Source: an uncultured Prevotellaceae bacterium
GTDB taxonomy: Bacteria > Bacteroidota > Bacteroidia > Bacteroidales > Muribaculaceae
DNA: 64,000 nucleotides
Assembly: GCA_937898675.1 (NCBI GenBank)
Contig: CALEJB010000009.1
Coordinates: 1 to 64,000, forward strand
Reading direction: 5' to 3'
The notes below the pieces were generated by a model. The model did no database searches and had not been told where the DNA came from. It was given only the letters and a program-made list of their open reading frames with translations. The position numbers and the translations under genes were made by a program. This document shows positions 8,519 through 16,749 of the stretch, piece by piece. The stretch's first letter is position 1, and each line of letters begins with the position of its first letter.

Positions 8519-8902
8519 TCATCTTCGATAGAGTCCTTTGGGTTTTCGTCTGAATGAAGCCAGGCGCATGTCATTCTCTTCGTCTGGATTCAAGCAGCTT
8601 TCCTGGTTCTTCCTGCCGCCTTCAAGCCAATGTACAAGTTCATCTTTGAAGAAAATGAAATTTTTTCCTCGTTTGGTGACTGTGATGTTTCCACGTTCTA
8701 CGTGATAGTACATTGTAGATTTCTTCATCTTCAGGAAGTCACATGCCTCGTCAATAGTCATTGGAATATGTTCGGCTGAAGATGTGGAATTGCCGTCTAT
8801 CCGTTCTCTGATGGTTTCAATTACACGTTCAAGCCGCTCCACTTTGCTGAGCACCTGTGAGACCATCATGGGAAGGTCGTTGAATGTAATCTGTTCTTGC
8901 AT
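8519..8902 (-). CDS. Excisionase-like helix-turn-helix protein
   Basis: A 127-residue protein with an N-terminal coiled coil (VSQVLSKVERLERVIETIRERI) and a MerR/Xis-type HTH: MTIDEACDFLKMKKSTMYYHVERGNITVTKRGKNFIFFKDELVHWLEGG (about 47-95), then a basic tail. These HTH_17 proteins are common next to integrases in Bacteroidales mobile elements, where they act as recombination directionality factors or regulators. A -7-like box (TTACTTTG) precedes it on the minus strand near 8926. The intact integrase lies 1 kb upstream on the same strand, which fits an Xis-type role, although control of the TopB operon is an alternative. Confidence 0.8.
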   Translation of the reverse strand: MQEQITFNDLPMMVSQVLSKVERLERVIETIRERIDGNSTSSAEHIPMTIDEACDFLKMKKSTMYYHVERGNITVTKRGKNFIFFKDELVHWLEGGRKNQESCLNPDEENDMRLASFRRKPKGLYRR

Positions 8903-9021
8903 ATTGTCGAAATTATTATGATTCCGAGGGCAAAGTAACAGACTGATTCAATGCTGGATGATATCATCAAAAGTTAAGTTTGGAATAAGTCAGAATAAGT
9001 TGTAACAAGCGGGTAAATGTT

Positions 9022-9774
9022 TTATGGCAAGCTGGCGGATGGGGTATGAAACTTGAAACAGCCTTTGTCCGGGATGTCTATCGGGATGATGCAAGTACCA
9101 TGCTGTCGCAGGTTTTGCCGGATTGATTTGATTTCTAGATCTCGGAACTCATTGGGGAACGACCGCTTGATAAATATGGCCCGCTGCTCACCATTCCACT
9201 TGAAACGTTCTCCGATGTTCCAGGCTAAATGTCTGAGGTCCAATGTTGAAAGTTGACCGTTGGTTATGGACGGCGAAGGTTCAATGTCCTTTGAGGTCTC
9301 CCAATTCTTGATGTTGTCACAAAAGACATGGAGGTCAGAGGTCTTCATGTAGGGGGCCAGTGTGAGCTCCACGTACTCCAAGACACATGTCATAATTTGA
9401 CGCTTGCGTTGGATGAGCTGCTGCTGATGGCGTTCTCTGATGACCTCAGTCTTATCTTTCTCTGGCTCTTCTGTCATTGAATCGTTTTTTGATCCAGTGA
9501 CAAGACGCAACTGCTTACTATGAGGGATAACAACTACCGTCTTGCCCATTGCATAACTGATGAATGTCATCCTGATAAGAACCAGCAGCGCCAGGATAAT
9601 ATATAAGATGGGTGCGAAGGCTTTTGCTTGCTCATACTGTCCGCTGATGAACTTTGAGGGAAGTGTGAACCAGTCGGCACAATCAATCCATTCGAAAAGC
9701 ATTGCTATATAAAAACCCATTGCAATACAGCCTACAACCAAAAAGAAAAGTTCCGTAACCTTGTTGCTCTTCAT
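9022..9774 (-). CDS. Membrane-anchored protein of the mobile element
   Basis: A 250-residue protein with two N-terminal membrane helices (about residues 8-27 and 53-72), a charged linker with KRK and QQQ stretches, and a soluble C-terminal domain (LDLRHLAWNIGERFKWNGEQRAIFIKRSFP). The C-terminal part contains a conserved-looking basic/aromatic patch but no motif I can name. It sits between the integrase and the Xis-like gene, all on the minus strand, and has its own -7 box at 9802-9809. Unknown function; a transfer-associated membrane protein is a guess from context. Confidence 0.6.
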   Translation of the reverse strand: MKSNKVTELFFLVVGCIAMGFYIAMLFEWIDCADWFTLPSKFISGQYEQAKAFAPILYIILALLVLIRMTFISYAMGKTVVVIPHSKQLRLVTGSKNDSMTEEPEKDKTEVIRERHQQQLIQRKRQIMTCVLEYVELTLAPYMKTSDLHVFCDNIKNWETSKDIEPSPSITNGQLSTLDLRHLAWNIGERFKWNGEQRAIFIKRSFPNEFRDLEIKSIRQNLRQHGTCIIPIDIPDKGCFKFHTPSASLP

Positions 9775-9801
9775 ATCAATGAAATATCAATAATTTGAGC
9801 G

Positions 9802-9809
9802 CAAAGTTA
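9802..9809 (-). promoter_or_regulatory. -7 box (TAACTTTG) for the membrane-protein gene
   Basis: Read on the minus strand, TAACTTTGCGCTCAA lies 28 bases upstream of the start codon at 9774. It shares the 13-mer ACTTTGCGCTCAA with the promoter of the divergently transcribed serine-recombinase-like gene near 5181, hinting at common control. Confidence 0.5.
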
Positions 9810-9915
9810 CGGAATTATCCACTAATAACAGCAATTATTCCATAATAATTATGGGTTTTGTGGTTAATTGGCTTATTTCTTCATTGCCTCAACATGTTGA
9901 GGGATTTCGCAATCT

Positions 9916-11085
9916 TTAGCCACAATTCTTCGTTTTCTTGGTTTGAGCAGTTACTTTTTTACCATCATCACCGAGAAGCATGGATGATATTCTTTCGGCA
10001 GCTTCCCGTCTCTTTGGGTCGGCATGACAAGCATAGATTTGTGTGGTTGTGACACTCTTGTGTGCCAGGAGCTGCTGGACAGTGTAGAGATCAGTGCCAA
10101 GTTCCACTTGAAGCGATGCGAAAGTATGCCGGAATGAGTGGAATGTTATCCGCTTTCTGATACCAGCCTTAGCAAGCCAGGTTTTCAGCGGTTTCCGTGC
10201 CATGTCTATCTCAAACCCGTCAAATACAGGCCCATATAAGGATTTTCGTCCCTCAGAGATGAGTTCGTATGCTCCCATGGTGATGGGGATAAGGTTACGT
10301 GTTTTAGTCTTTTGTGCAAAGAACTCGACATACTTGTTGCCGTCGGCGTATTCCTTGATGTTTTCCCATCTAAGATTGATGATGTCACTTCGGCGCATAC
10401 CTGTTAAGCAAGCGAAAATTGATGCCTTTTTCAGTACGTCGATGTCACATGGAGTACGGTAAAGCCTGCGAAGCTCTTCCATTGACAGACTCTGCTTGTC
10501 AACAGGAATGGTCTTGATTTTGTCCAAGAAGTCATTGGGGTTAGTTCGGATCATCTTGTCACGGTAAGCAATATTCAGGAAGCCACGGAATGTTGACCAA
10601 TAGCCAGCGACTGAGTTGATGGCCATCGGTCTGCCGTTGCGCATGTTCTTTGCTGTCAGAAGGTATTCGCGGAACTTGTTGCACAGATCAACGTCGATTT
10701 CTTCGCAGCGGCACTTGCCGCCAACAAAGTATGAGAAGTGTTCATAGACAAACCTCCACTTGGGGTCTTTGTTTTGAAGCATCTGATAGAAGTAGGCAAG
10801 GAAGTCGCCGTTGAATCTTTTTTTGTCAAAAAAGTTATAACGTTCGTTCACGATGGACTCAAAACGCCTGCAACGGATGGCTTCAGCTTTTTCAATCATT
10901 ACCTTATTGAAGTCCTTCTCACGCTTGTTTTGGGGCTTGGGATAAATGTAAATACCAAGCGATTCACGACGGATGGTCTTCATGGAAATGATGTCACGAT
11001 AGCCTGGATAATAGTCCAGATAGAGGGAAATCATCCCGCATTTGAGGATGCGTTTCCGAAGTGTGATTGTCTTGCAGTACTGCAT
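9916..11085 (-). CDS. Tyrosine recombinase (integrase), intact
   Basis: A 389-residue phage-type integrase of the Bacteroidales conjugative-element group; it should cut and rejoin the element ends by a 3'-phosphotyrosine. The N-terminal 110 residues are arm-binding-like, followed by a SAM-like core-binding domain (about 90-190). All catalytic residues are visible: Arg231 (TGMRRSDI), a Lys near 259-261 (AQKTKTR), His316 and Arg319 (HSFRH), His342 (LLAHKS) and Tyr351 (TQIYA). It is preceded by the seven-HTH gene 102 bases upstream on the same strand, the same order as in the broken pair at 19745-21299. Length and motifs are normal, so it is probably active. Confidence 0.93.
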   Translation of the reverse strand: MQYCKTITLRKRILKCGMISLYLDYYPGYRDIISMKTIRRESLGIYIYPKPQNKREKDFNKVMIEKAEAIRCRRFESIVNERYNFFDKKRFNGDFLAYFYQMLQNKDPKWRFVYEHFSYFVGGKCRCEEIDVDLCNKFREYLLTAKNMRNGRPMAINSVAGYWSTFRGFLNIAYRDKMIRTNPNDFLDKIKTIPVDKQSLSMEELRRLYRTPCDIDVLKKASIFACLTGMRRSDIINLRWENIKEYADGNKYVEFFAQKTKTRNLIPITMGAYELISEGRKSLYGPVFDGFEIDMARKPLKTWLAKAGIRKRITFHSFRHTFASLQVELGTDLYTVQQLLAHKSVTTTQIYACHADPKRREAAERISSMLLGDDGKKVTAQTKKTKNCG

Positions 11086-11187
11086 GTTTTTATTGTTTTA
11101 TTAGTTTGCAAATATCTTTACTTATTTTATGCTGATGGCAATCAGCGGATTATAATTGAAAATAATACTGGGATAAGTCTGAGCTTA

Positions 11188-12735
11188 TTATTTCTTATTG
11201 TCCTTCTCTTGTTTATCGGAAAAGCACTTATCGATGGCGGATTTAAGATACACTCTGAACTGGCCGTCTTTGACGCTCGGGATTTTTTTGTATCTGACAA
11301 TACCATACACAGTTTCCCTGTCAACATGATACTTGGCCATAATCTGCTCGACCATGTAGTAGTCTTCGGCATATTGGAGCCCTGGATTACGTGAAAAGTC
11401 AACATGGAGCTTGGAGTAATACGTGATGCCATACTCCTTTTTTGTAGGGATATTGTGACGATGAGTAAAGCTGCGTCTAGCCACAGGTGTCATGTTGTAC
11501 ATCTTTTCTATATCATCTGTGGTGTACCATTCTGTGATAGAGGCTGGTGACGAATATCTGCTGAAGACATCTTCAACCGCTGTCTCATCGTAGAGCAGGA
11601 TTCCTGCTACCTGCACCCTCGGTATTTTTTTCTGACGCAGCAGGAAGCCAACCCACTTTTTACTTTGTTTGTATCGTGCTGCTATCTCTTCGGCACTAAT
11701 ATAGCCTTCGTACCCATCTGCATCATTCTCTGATTCCACACTTGGTATGATTTCAATGCTGCCAGAATGAGGTGTGATTTGCTCTGTTCTTGTTCGATCA
11801 TCCTTTGCTTTTTCATTCTTTGCGTTGAGTTCAGAGATGCTTGTGAATCCATTCATGCGTTCCTTGATTGTCTTGTCAAACTCCTTCCGGTTAATCATTG
11901 TAAAGGTGCCTCGTTTGAAGCGATCTATATGATAGGTATGGAGATAATGGCTCACTTGATCTTTTGTGAATCCATACTTCTCCATCACCTCCTTGAAAGT
12001 GTAGTAGAGAGGATCAATAGCTTCACCATTACCTTTCAGGCTATCGATATGGGGTTTGGAATAGAACACTTCCCTCCGCCTGGTAACCCTTGGTAACTTA
12101 TGCCGTTTGGCAAAAGAAATGACGGCAGAGTAGGACATGTTGAACTTCTCCATAACCTGTTGGATAGTGTAGTAATTCTCCTTATCAAAGTCCTCGATGA
12201 GTTCGGAAAAGTACCTGTCAACGGCAGTTTTTGAGAAGGACACATTGCGTCCCTCGTATATCTTTGGGATGTCAAACTGCTCAATCCGTCGCATGGCCAC
12301 TTTTCGGGTCACTTGATATTTCTCACAAATCTCCTTCATTGTATAGCTATCGTGCTCGATCTTATGCCTGCGGTTGTTCCGCTTGACATATGCGGGGGCA
12401 TTGTCAAACCATGCTTCTAGATCACTCCATCGGATAATTGTTTTTGCCGGTGTTCTCAATGCTTTGAACATTCCTTTTGCCATATATCTATATATAGTCG
12501 GCAGACTTATGCCAAGAAGGTACGCTGCCTCTTTTGGTGAAAGGAATGGTTTTTGTCCGATACTCTCCACTGTTGGCAGTTTTGAGTCCTGCTCTGATTC
12601 AATTTCTTCTTTCTTCATCTGTCTCTTTTTTGCCTTGTAAGCCTTGTTAACACAGGTTGAAGAGCAGTAAAGAGTCGTCATTTTGTGTGCTATGAATTGT
12701 TTCCCGCACCACTGACATCGTTTCTCTATTTCCAT
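11188..12735 (-). CDS. Seven-module helix-turn-helix protein with N-terminal zinc finger
   Basis: A 515-residue protein with an N-terminal CxxC...C...C metal-binding segment (CQWCGKQF...YCSSTC, residues 9-30) followed by a tandem array of seven Xis/MerR-type winged HTH modules. They begin near residues 63 (FLSPKEAAYLLG), 130 (SYTMKEICEKY), 187 (YYTIQQVMEKF), 242 (YYTFKEVMEKY), 345 (YISAEEIAARY), 398 (WYTTDDIEKMY) and 455 (YYMVEQIMAKY). Each has the pattern Y-x2-x-E-I-x-x-K-Y, a recognition helix, then a short basic wing ending in a Y/F-S-K element. Such an array could grip a long stretch of repeated DNA. It lies just upstream of the integrase and downstream of a repeat-rich 1.3-kb region, so a structural directionality or att-organising role is inferred. 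No enzymatic domain is present. Confidence 0.85.
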   Translation of the reverse strand: MEIEKRCQWCGKQFIAHKMTTLYCSSTCVNKAYKAKKRQMKKEEIESEQDSKLPTVESIGQKPFLSPKEAAYLLGISLPTIYRYMAKGMFKALRTPAKTIIRWSDLEAWFDNAPAYVKRNNRRHKIEHDSYTMKEICEKYQVTRKVAMRRIEQFDIPKIYEGRNVSFSKTAVDRYFSELIEDFDKENYYTIQQVMEKFNMSYSAVISFAKRHKLPRVTRRREVFYSKPHIDSLKGNGEAIDPLYYTFKEVMEKYGFTKDQVSHYLHTYHIDRFKRGTFTMINRKEFDKTIKERMNGFTSISELNAKNEKAKDDRTRTEQITPHSGSIEIIPSVESENDADGYEGYISAEEIAARYKQSKKWVGFLLRQKKIPRVQVAGILLYDETAVEDVFSRYSSPASITEWYTTDDIEKMYNMTPVARRSFTHRHNIPTKKEYGITYYSKLHVDFSRNPGLQYAEDYYMVEQIMAKYHVDRETVYGIVRYKKIPSVKDGQFRVYLKSAIDKCFSDKQEKDNKK

Positions 12736-12804
12736 AAATGTGCGTCATTATAAAGGTTTAACTCTGCGGAAAATCCGCCATTTTTGTCTCACTCTTTCTC
12801 GCAA

Positions 12805-12876
12805 TTTCTCACTGTGTATCATATTGTCCCGTCGATAGCGTTTTTGGGGTTTCTCATGGTGTATCACGTTTGTCCC
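12805..12876. repeat. Two 26-27-base imperfect direct repeats, 45-base period
   Basis: Copies at 12805-12830 and 12850-12876 share TTTCTCA, then GTGTATCA, then TTGTCCC, differing at a few positions and one indel. They lie 70-140 bases upstream of the seven-HTH gene, where its promoter or operator would be. The TTGTCCC end matches the GGGACA motifs found 300-700 bases further on. Confidence 0.6.
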
Positions 12877-12993
12877 AAATATTGCATACTGGAAGACAAT
12901 TTGAACACAGTTTACACTCGCGGTAGAAATATGATACAAAAATAGTACGAGAAAGTTGAAGAAAAAAATATGCAACCTGAAGTGTTAAAAACG

Positions 12994-13050
12994 AGTAAAC
13001 CGCTAATTTATAGCGGTTTACTTCAAGTCGTTCAAAGTTGTTCAGAGTTG
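12994..13050. repeat. Perfect 12-bp palindrome followed by 10-bp phased direct repeats
   Basis: AGTAAACCGCTA (12994-13005) and TAGCGGTTTACT (13011-13022) are perfect arms around ATTTA. Directly after come three units of about ten bases (TTCAAGTCG, TTCAAAGTTG, TTCAGAGTTG, 13022-13050), i.e. one per helical turn. This combination resembles core plus arm-type sites of tyrosine-recombinase elements, but a terminator/operator role cannot be excluded. Confidence 0.55.
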
Positions 13051-13500
13051 TTTCTAAGGCTCTATTTGCCGATGCAGAATGTTATTTTCCAATACAGAAA
13101 GAAAATTGAGAGGTTTATATCATTGATAATCAGATGGGTAGAGATTATCTTTCGCAAAAATCACACTTCGGGGGACAGAATAGGGACGGACTATTTATAG
13201 TAATACTGATGTTTCTGTCATAGTCGTTGAAAAGAAACTCGTAAAAAGCGATGTCTTTTCTTTTCCGATGTTTGGATTGTTAAGAGCCATTAACACGTGT
13301 TCTTTCGTTTGTTTATACTCCCAAAAAACCATAAACGGTGAGTCTCTTTTGATGTCCAGAATTGTTCAATTTTCTTTTCCGTTAGTATGCTTTTTTTTGC
13401 ATATTGGTCTATTTGTCCTTAATCGAAGCAATTTAGATGTATAATTAGAAACGTTAGTTTCAAAGCCTAACTCCACTGAGTTGCCTTTTGCGTCCTCCGA

Positions 13501-13540
13501 GGGACAGATTAGTGTGAAAAAAGTGTCCCTTGGGACAGAT
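13501..13540. repeat. GGGACAGATT direct repeat and TGTCCC-TT-GGGACA palindrome
   Basis: GGGACAGATT at 13501-13510 is repeated as GGGACAGATT at 13532-13541, and the second copy is one arm of the perfect palindrome TGTCCCTTGGGACA (13524-13537). Further GGGACA-type motifs occur at 13172-13179, 12825-12830 and 12871-12876 (inverted). The form is typical of a dimeric regulator or recombinase site. Confidence 0.5.
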
Positions 13541-13648
13541 TCGTAAGGGAGTTATCTCAACTTACTATTTCCACTATGTCAGTCATTTAAGAACCAACTC
13601 TAATCTGAGTGCAAAATTACAAAATTTTTGCCGAACAAAAGAAAAAAA

Positions 13649-13760
13649 GGTTTAGTTTAACACTTGTATGTAGTAAAAAAAATAAACTAAACCGAATTTT
13701 GTGGCAATCTGCTCAAAAAGGTTTAGTCCAAGTTGATATATAAAGCAGATAAACTAAACC
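13649..13760. repeat. Two tandem copies of a GGTTTAGT...ACTAAACC inverted repeat
   Basis: Copy one: GGTTTAGTTTA (13649-13659) against TAAACTAAACC (13683-13693). Copy two: GGTTTAGT (13720-13727) against TAAACTAAACC (13750-13760). Each is preceded by an A-run and followed by GAA. The arms are separated by 22-23 bases. The repetition itself argues against a simple terminator. Confidence 0.6.
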
Positions 13761-14027
13761 GAAATGCGCTTTTCGACAATCGAAAAATTAGGTCGATTAG
13801 TCCTCCTGACGAATGTATTTACACATTTCTGCAAGCACAAATCTGCTCTTGGATTTGAACATCTTTTTGAATTTCTGCGTGCAGAAGTTTGAACCTCCGC
13901 CAATCTCTCTACAATCTTGTCGAAATCATTGGAGGTTCTTTTTCTTTTGCACGGCAATAGAATGTTTTATACACACATTGATGCCTTACATTTAATAGGG
14001 TACAGACTTCTTTGATTCTGTATTCTA

Positions 14028-14062
14028 CAAAAAAAGAGAACCATCAGATGACAGCTCTCTTT
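14028..14062 (-). terminator. Terminator after the nitroreductase remnant
   Basis: On the minus strand AAAGAGA (from 14062) pairs with TCTCTTT (to 14033), followed by a run of seven T residues, 20 bases past the nitroreductase stop codon. Confidence 0.55.
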
Positions 14063-14081
14063 CTTTTGGACGGCAATTATA

Positions 14082-14552
14082 TTACCATTTCTCGTAATGT
14101 ACCTTATCCGCATCCCACTTGTCTTTTGGTGCAGGATGTTCAGCAGGATAACCAACGGCAATCATGCCAAATGCTTTGATATTGTCGGGCAATTCGAGCA
14201 AGTCCTTCAGAAGTTCATATCGTTCCTTCTGAGGATAGATGCCCATCCAGATAGTTCCAAGTCCCATAGCATGAGCTGCGAGCATGACGTTCACTGTTGC
14301 CGCTGAACAATCCTCTGCCCAGTAGTCGGGTGCAGCTTCAAAAGTGTGATCCATGTCACCGCATACAACGATGACAACAGGAGCCTTGGAAGCTGGACCT
14401 GCTGGCTTGATTTGTTCGCTTATTGCTTTCTTGACAGCCGGGTTGGTTACGACTACAAATCTCCATGGTTGGAAGTTGCATGCTGATGGTGTTGCCATTC
14501 CTGCGTTCAAGAGTGTTTCTATCTCCTTATCACTTAATGGCTCGTTAGTATA
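14082..14552 (-). pseudogene. Nitroreductase lacking its N-terminus
   Basis: The reading frame encodes the last ~155 residues of a small FMN nitroreductase (LLNAGMATPSACNFQPWRFVVV, then GLGTIWMGIYP and GMIAVGYPAEHP). Homology-like sequence continues upstream of the first usable start (TTG at 14508-14510) as YTNEPLSDKEIETLLNAGM, back to 14552, where a stop codon (14553-14555) interrupts it. The missing first ~20 residues normally include the RRSxRxF segment that binds the FMN phosphate. A normal protein is about 170-175 residues. The break lies only 34 bases from the end of the GHKL-ATPase gene, so the ATPase cassette or a deletion joined here. A shortened protein might still be made from TTG or the internal ATG, but it is unlikely to be active. 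Confidence 0.75.
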
Positions 14553-14586
14553 TTAATCATTAGAAGAATGTTTTTGAGGACATAAA

Positions 14587-16722
14587 CTATTTTCCATCAA
14601 GTTTATCCAAAAATATTTGATTACGATGCTGCGCTCTCTCCAAAATATCAGAATACTTTATTACCTCGGTATATAGGGAACCATCTTTTCTTCCAAACTT
14701 TGCAGACACGGGTAAATATGGTTTGAATATGTAGCCCAAATTAGGTGCTTCCTGAAAATATGGATCACTATCACGTATTTCTTCAATATCAATATTTTCG
14801 CCAATCAAATAGCCATAATACTTACGAAATCCAAATGATGGGTCTGACAAGTTGTTAATCAATCTAGCATACCGGTTAATTTGATGTAGGTGATTGGCAA
14901 CGTCTACATCAGGTGCCTTAAATTCAACTATGACGCAACGTCCTTCTTTTGGAAACAAGAAAATATCTGGGCGACGTTTTCCGCCGTCATGTCCAGCTTT
15001 TACAAGATATTCTTCCTCCTCATTTGTCATAATTTCTTTCAGTAGTTTCTTGCCGTTAATCTCAATTTGTTTAAGTTCTAAATCAGATGTTCCAGAAAAA
15101 TAGATATACTCATCGTTTAGAAGCCACATATCACTGTTTTCAGGATTTTTATTATCTGTTTTCTGGCGAAATATCAGATTATGCAGAACATCTTCATTGA
15201 TGCTGCCTGTATTCTTTGCATTTTTCTTTTCATTCTCCAAAATTGTCTTGAAGATTTCTAATACTAACTTGCGTCTTGCTATATACTTAGATAAATTTGT
15301 GCGATTCTGCAACGGTATAAGTTTTGAAAAAGCGTCAACATGTTCTTTTAACAGTTGTTGATATTCATTTTTATCAGGTGTAAGAGCTTTAACCTTCTCA
15401 AATTCTGCTTTCAACGCAGCATCACGACGAGCAATCTCTTCCATCTCTGTCTTATATATCGTTGATAATATGTGTTCGTCACTATCTGATGATTTAACTT
15501 TCTTACGGAATGCTTCAACGGATTCTTCATCAATAAGGAACATGCTCTGAAGTTCATCCAAATTGCGTAGAGTTTCCTCCCTTTTAGCAGAGAATATAGG
15601 ATATACTTCTGCAATTTTCTCATTTGCCTGAGCAACAATATTGTCAACCAGGAGTTCTTCTTCTGCAAATAAGTTTGCCTCATTCTGTTTTTTGAATGCA
15701 GCTTCTTTTACCAAATGAAGATTTCCCCTTAAATCATCATCTATATTGTCAAAATAATCTCCACTTAACAAGAACATATAACGATTGCCATCAATAGAAT
15801 CTTTTTTAGGCAGACCGTCAACTGCATTTTCTTGAGCTAGAGCACCATTGCTAACATAATAAAGAGAATTCTGAGACAAAGCATCTTTATTTTGAACAAA
15901 AGACATAAGTGTAAATACGGCTGCACGATCAGTGTCAACGACTTTATTATGCTCATCGAGCTTGCTATATTTGACTATGATTTCCTCTGTCTTGTCTGCC
16001 GTAGGGATATGTTCTTGAAGAATGTAAATGGGGTCTAACGCTGTGCCGTCTTCATATCGAACCAGTTCAATAGTTGGGAGATTTGACCGGCTTTCGCATA
16101 ATCTTGCAAGAAAGTGATGCTTCAGTTCAATCATGATGTTTTCTAGTGACATCTCTCCGTAATATTTGCCATCCTTCTTCTCATCCAATATTCGTAACAA
16201 GGTCACCTTTGTGTATGGTTGCCAGTCTGTGACACTCTCTTCAAATTCCTTGCGGAGTATAGCATTATTATTCAAAAAAGCTTGCTTCTTTGATAAAGTC
16301 ATGACGATATGCTTACCATTATGTTCGTCAATGGAATACATACTGTCAAAAGTGGTTTCATCAAAGTAGTGTGCAAACTGTATTCGTCCAGTACCTTTAT
16401 TACAAACAGATTTGCTATTATCTCGTAATGTCAACAATCTATTGTAACTGGCAGGATTGATGCCAGCACCATTGTCAATAATTACAATTTTATCCAATGC
16501 AGCTGTGCGGTTATCTGCATCATCCTGAAAGAGTCCCATTGTATAGTGGAATTCCATTCGTATTTTGCCATGTCGCAAATGCTCCTGTGGAAATCTCTCA
16601 GCAATCGATTCCCATGCATTTGAGAAAGCCTCATATACTGGTTGAAGTGGGGTGCTACTTTTTTTTATAGCATTCAGCTCGTTTTTATAATAAATACCGA
16701 TAGCTCTGATAAATTCTGACAT
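14587..16722 (-). CDS. GHKL ATPase fused to a PD-(D/E)xK-like nuclease domain
   Basis: A 711-residue protein. Residues 25-125 carry the three boxes of a GHKL (Hsp90/MutL/gyrase B) ATPase: N box EAFSNAWE (31-38), G1 box DNGAGI (83-88) and G2 box KGTGRIQF (109-116). A long helical middle (about 340-510) follows. The C-terminal domain shows GGKRRPDIFLF then CVIVEFKAP: Asp586, Glu600 and Lys602 in D-x13-E-x-K spacing, the active site of PD-(D/E)xK nucleases. The gene lies 27 bases downstream of the AAA-ATPase gene and is certainly co-transcribed with it. ATP-gated DNA cleavage, as in phage or plasmid defence, is my inference; the exact family is not one I can name. Base composition is clearly lower in GC than the chromosome. 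Confidence 0.75.
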   Translation of the reverse strand: MSEFIRAIGIYYKNELNAIKKSSTPLQPVYEAFSNAWESIAERFPQEHLRHGKIRMEFHYTMGLFQDDADNRTAALDKIVIIDNGAGINPASYNRLLTLRDNSKSVCNKGTGRIQFAHYFDETTFDSMYSIDEHNGKHIVMTLSKKQAFLNNNAILRKEFEESVTDWQPYTKVTLLRILDEKKDGKYYGEMSLENIMIELKHHFLARLCESRSNLPTIELVRYEDGTALDPIYILQEHIPTADKTEEIIVKYSKLDEHNKVVDTDRAAVFTLMSFVQNKDALSQNSLYYVSNGALAQENAVDGLPKKDSIDGNRYMFLLSGDYFDNIDDDLRGNLHLVKEAAFKKQNEANLFAEEELLVDNIVAQANEKIAEVYPIFSAKREETLRNLDELQSMFLIDEESVEAFRKKVKSSDSDEHILSTIYKTEMEEIARRDAALKAEFEKVKALTPDKNEYQQLLKEHVDAFSKLIPLQNRTNLSKYIARRKLVLEIFKTILENEKKNAKNTGSINEDVLHNLIFRQKTDNKNPENSDMWLLNDEYIYFSGTSDLELKQIEINGKKLLKEIMTNEEEEYLVKAGHDGGKRRPDIFLFPKEGRCVIVEFKAPDVDVANHLHQINRYARLINNLSDPSFGFRKYYGYLIGENIDIEEIRDSDPYFQEAPNLGYIFKPYLPVSAKFGRKDGSLYTEVIKYSDILERAQHRNQIFLDKLDGK

Positions 16723-16749
16723 GTTGATTTTGTTTAATCGTTATACATT

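Larger units (their letters stand above)
12736..14081. other. 1.3-kb non-coding, repeat-rich region beside the integrase module
   Basis: No convincing gene on either strand. It holds four kinds of repeated motif described separately: 27-base direct repeats (12805-12876), a perfect palindrome with 10-base phased repeats (12994-13050), GGGACA motifs (13172-13540) and GGTTTAGT inverted repeats (13649-13760). A 42-codon open frame on the minus strand at 13797-13925 (ending MCKYIRQED) looks protein-like but has no start codon and is probably a remnant. The region is the natural place for the attachment end and regulatory region of the element. Confidence 0.6.

Noticed and set aside
8255..8531. Overlapping small open frames after topB
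   Set aside because: Three frames overlap with no motif, and none has a clear promoter or coding bias; kept only as a decayed stretch.
12994..13022. Reading the palindrome as a simple terminator of the seven-HTH gene
   Set aside because: It lies upstream of that gene, not downstream, and no T-run follows on either strand.
13797..13925. 42-codon protein-like open frame on the minus strand (ends MCKYIRQED)
   Set aside because: No start codon in front and no recognisable family; most likely a remnant.
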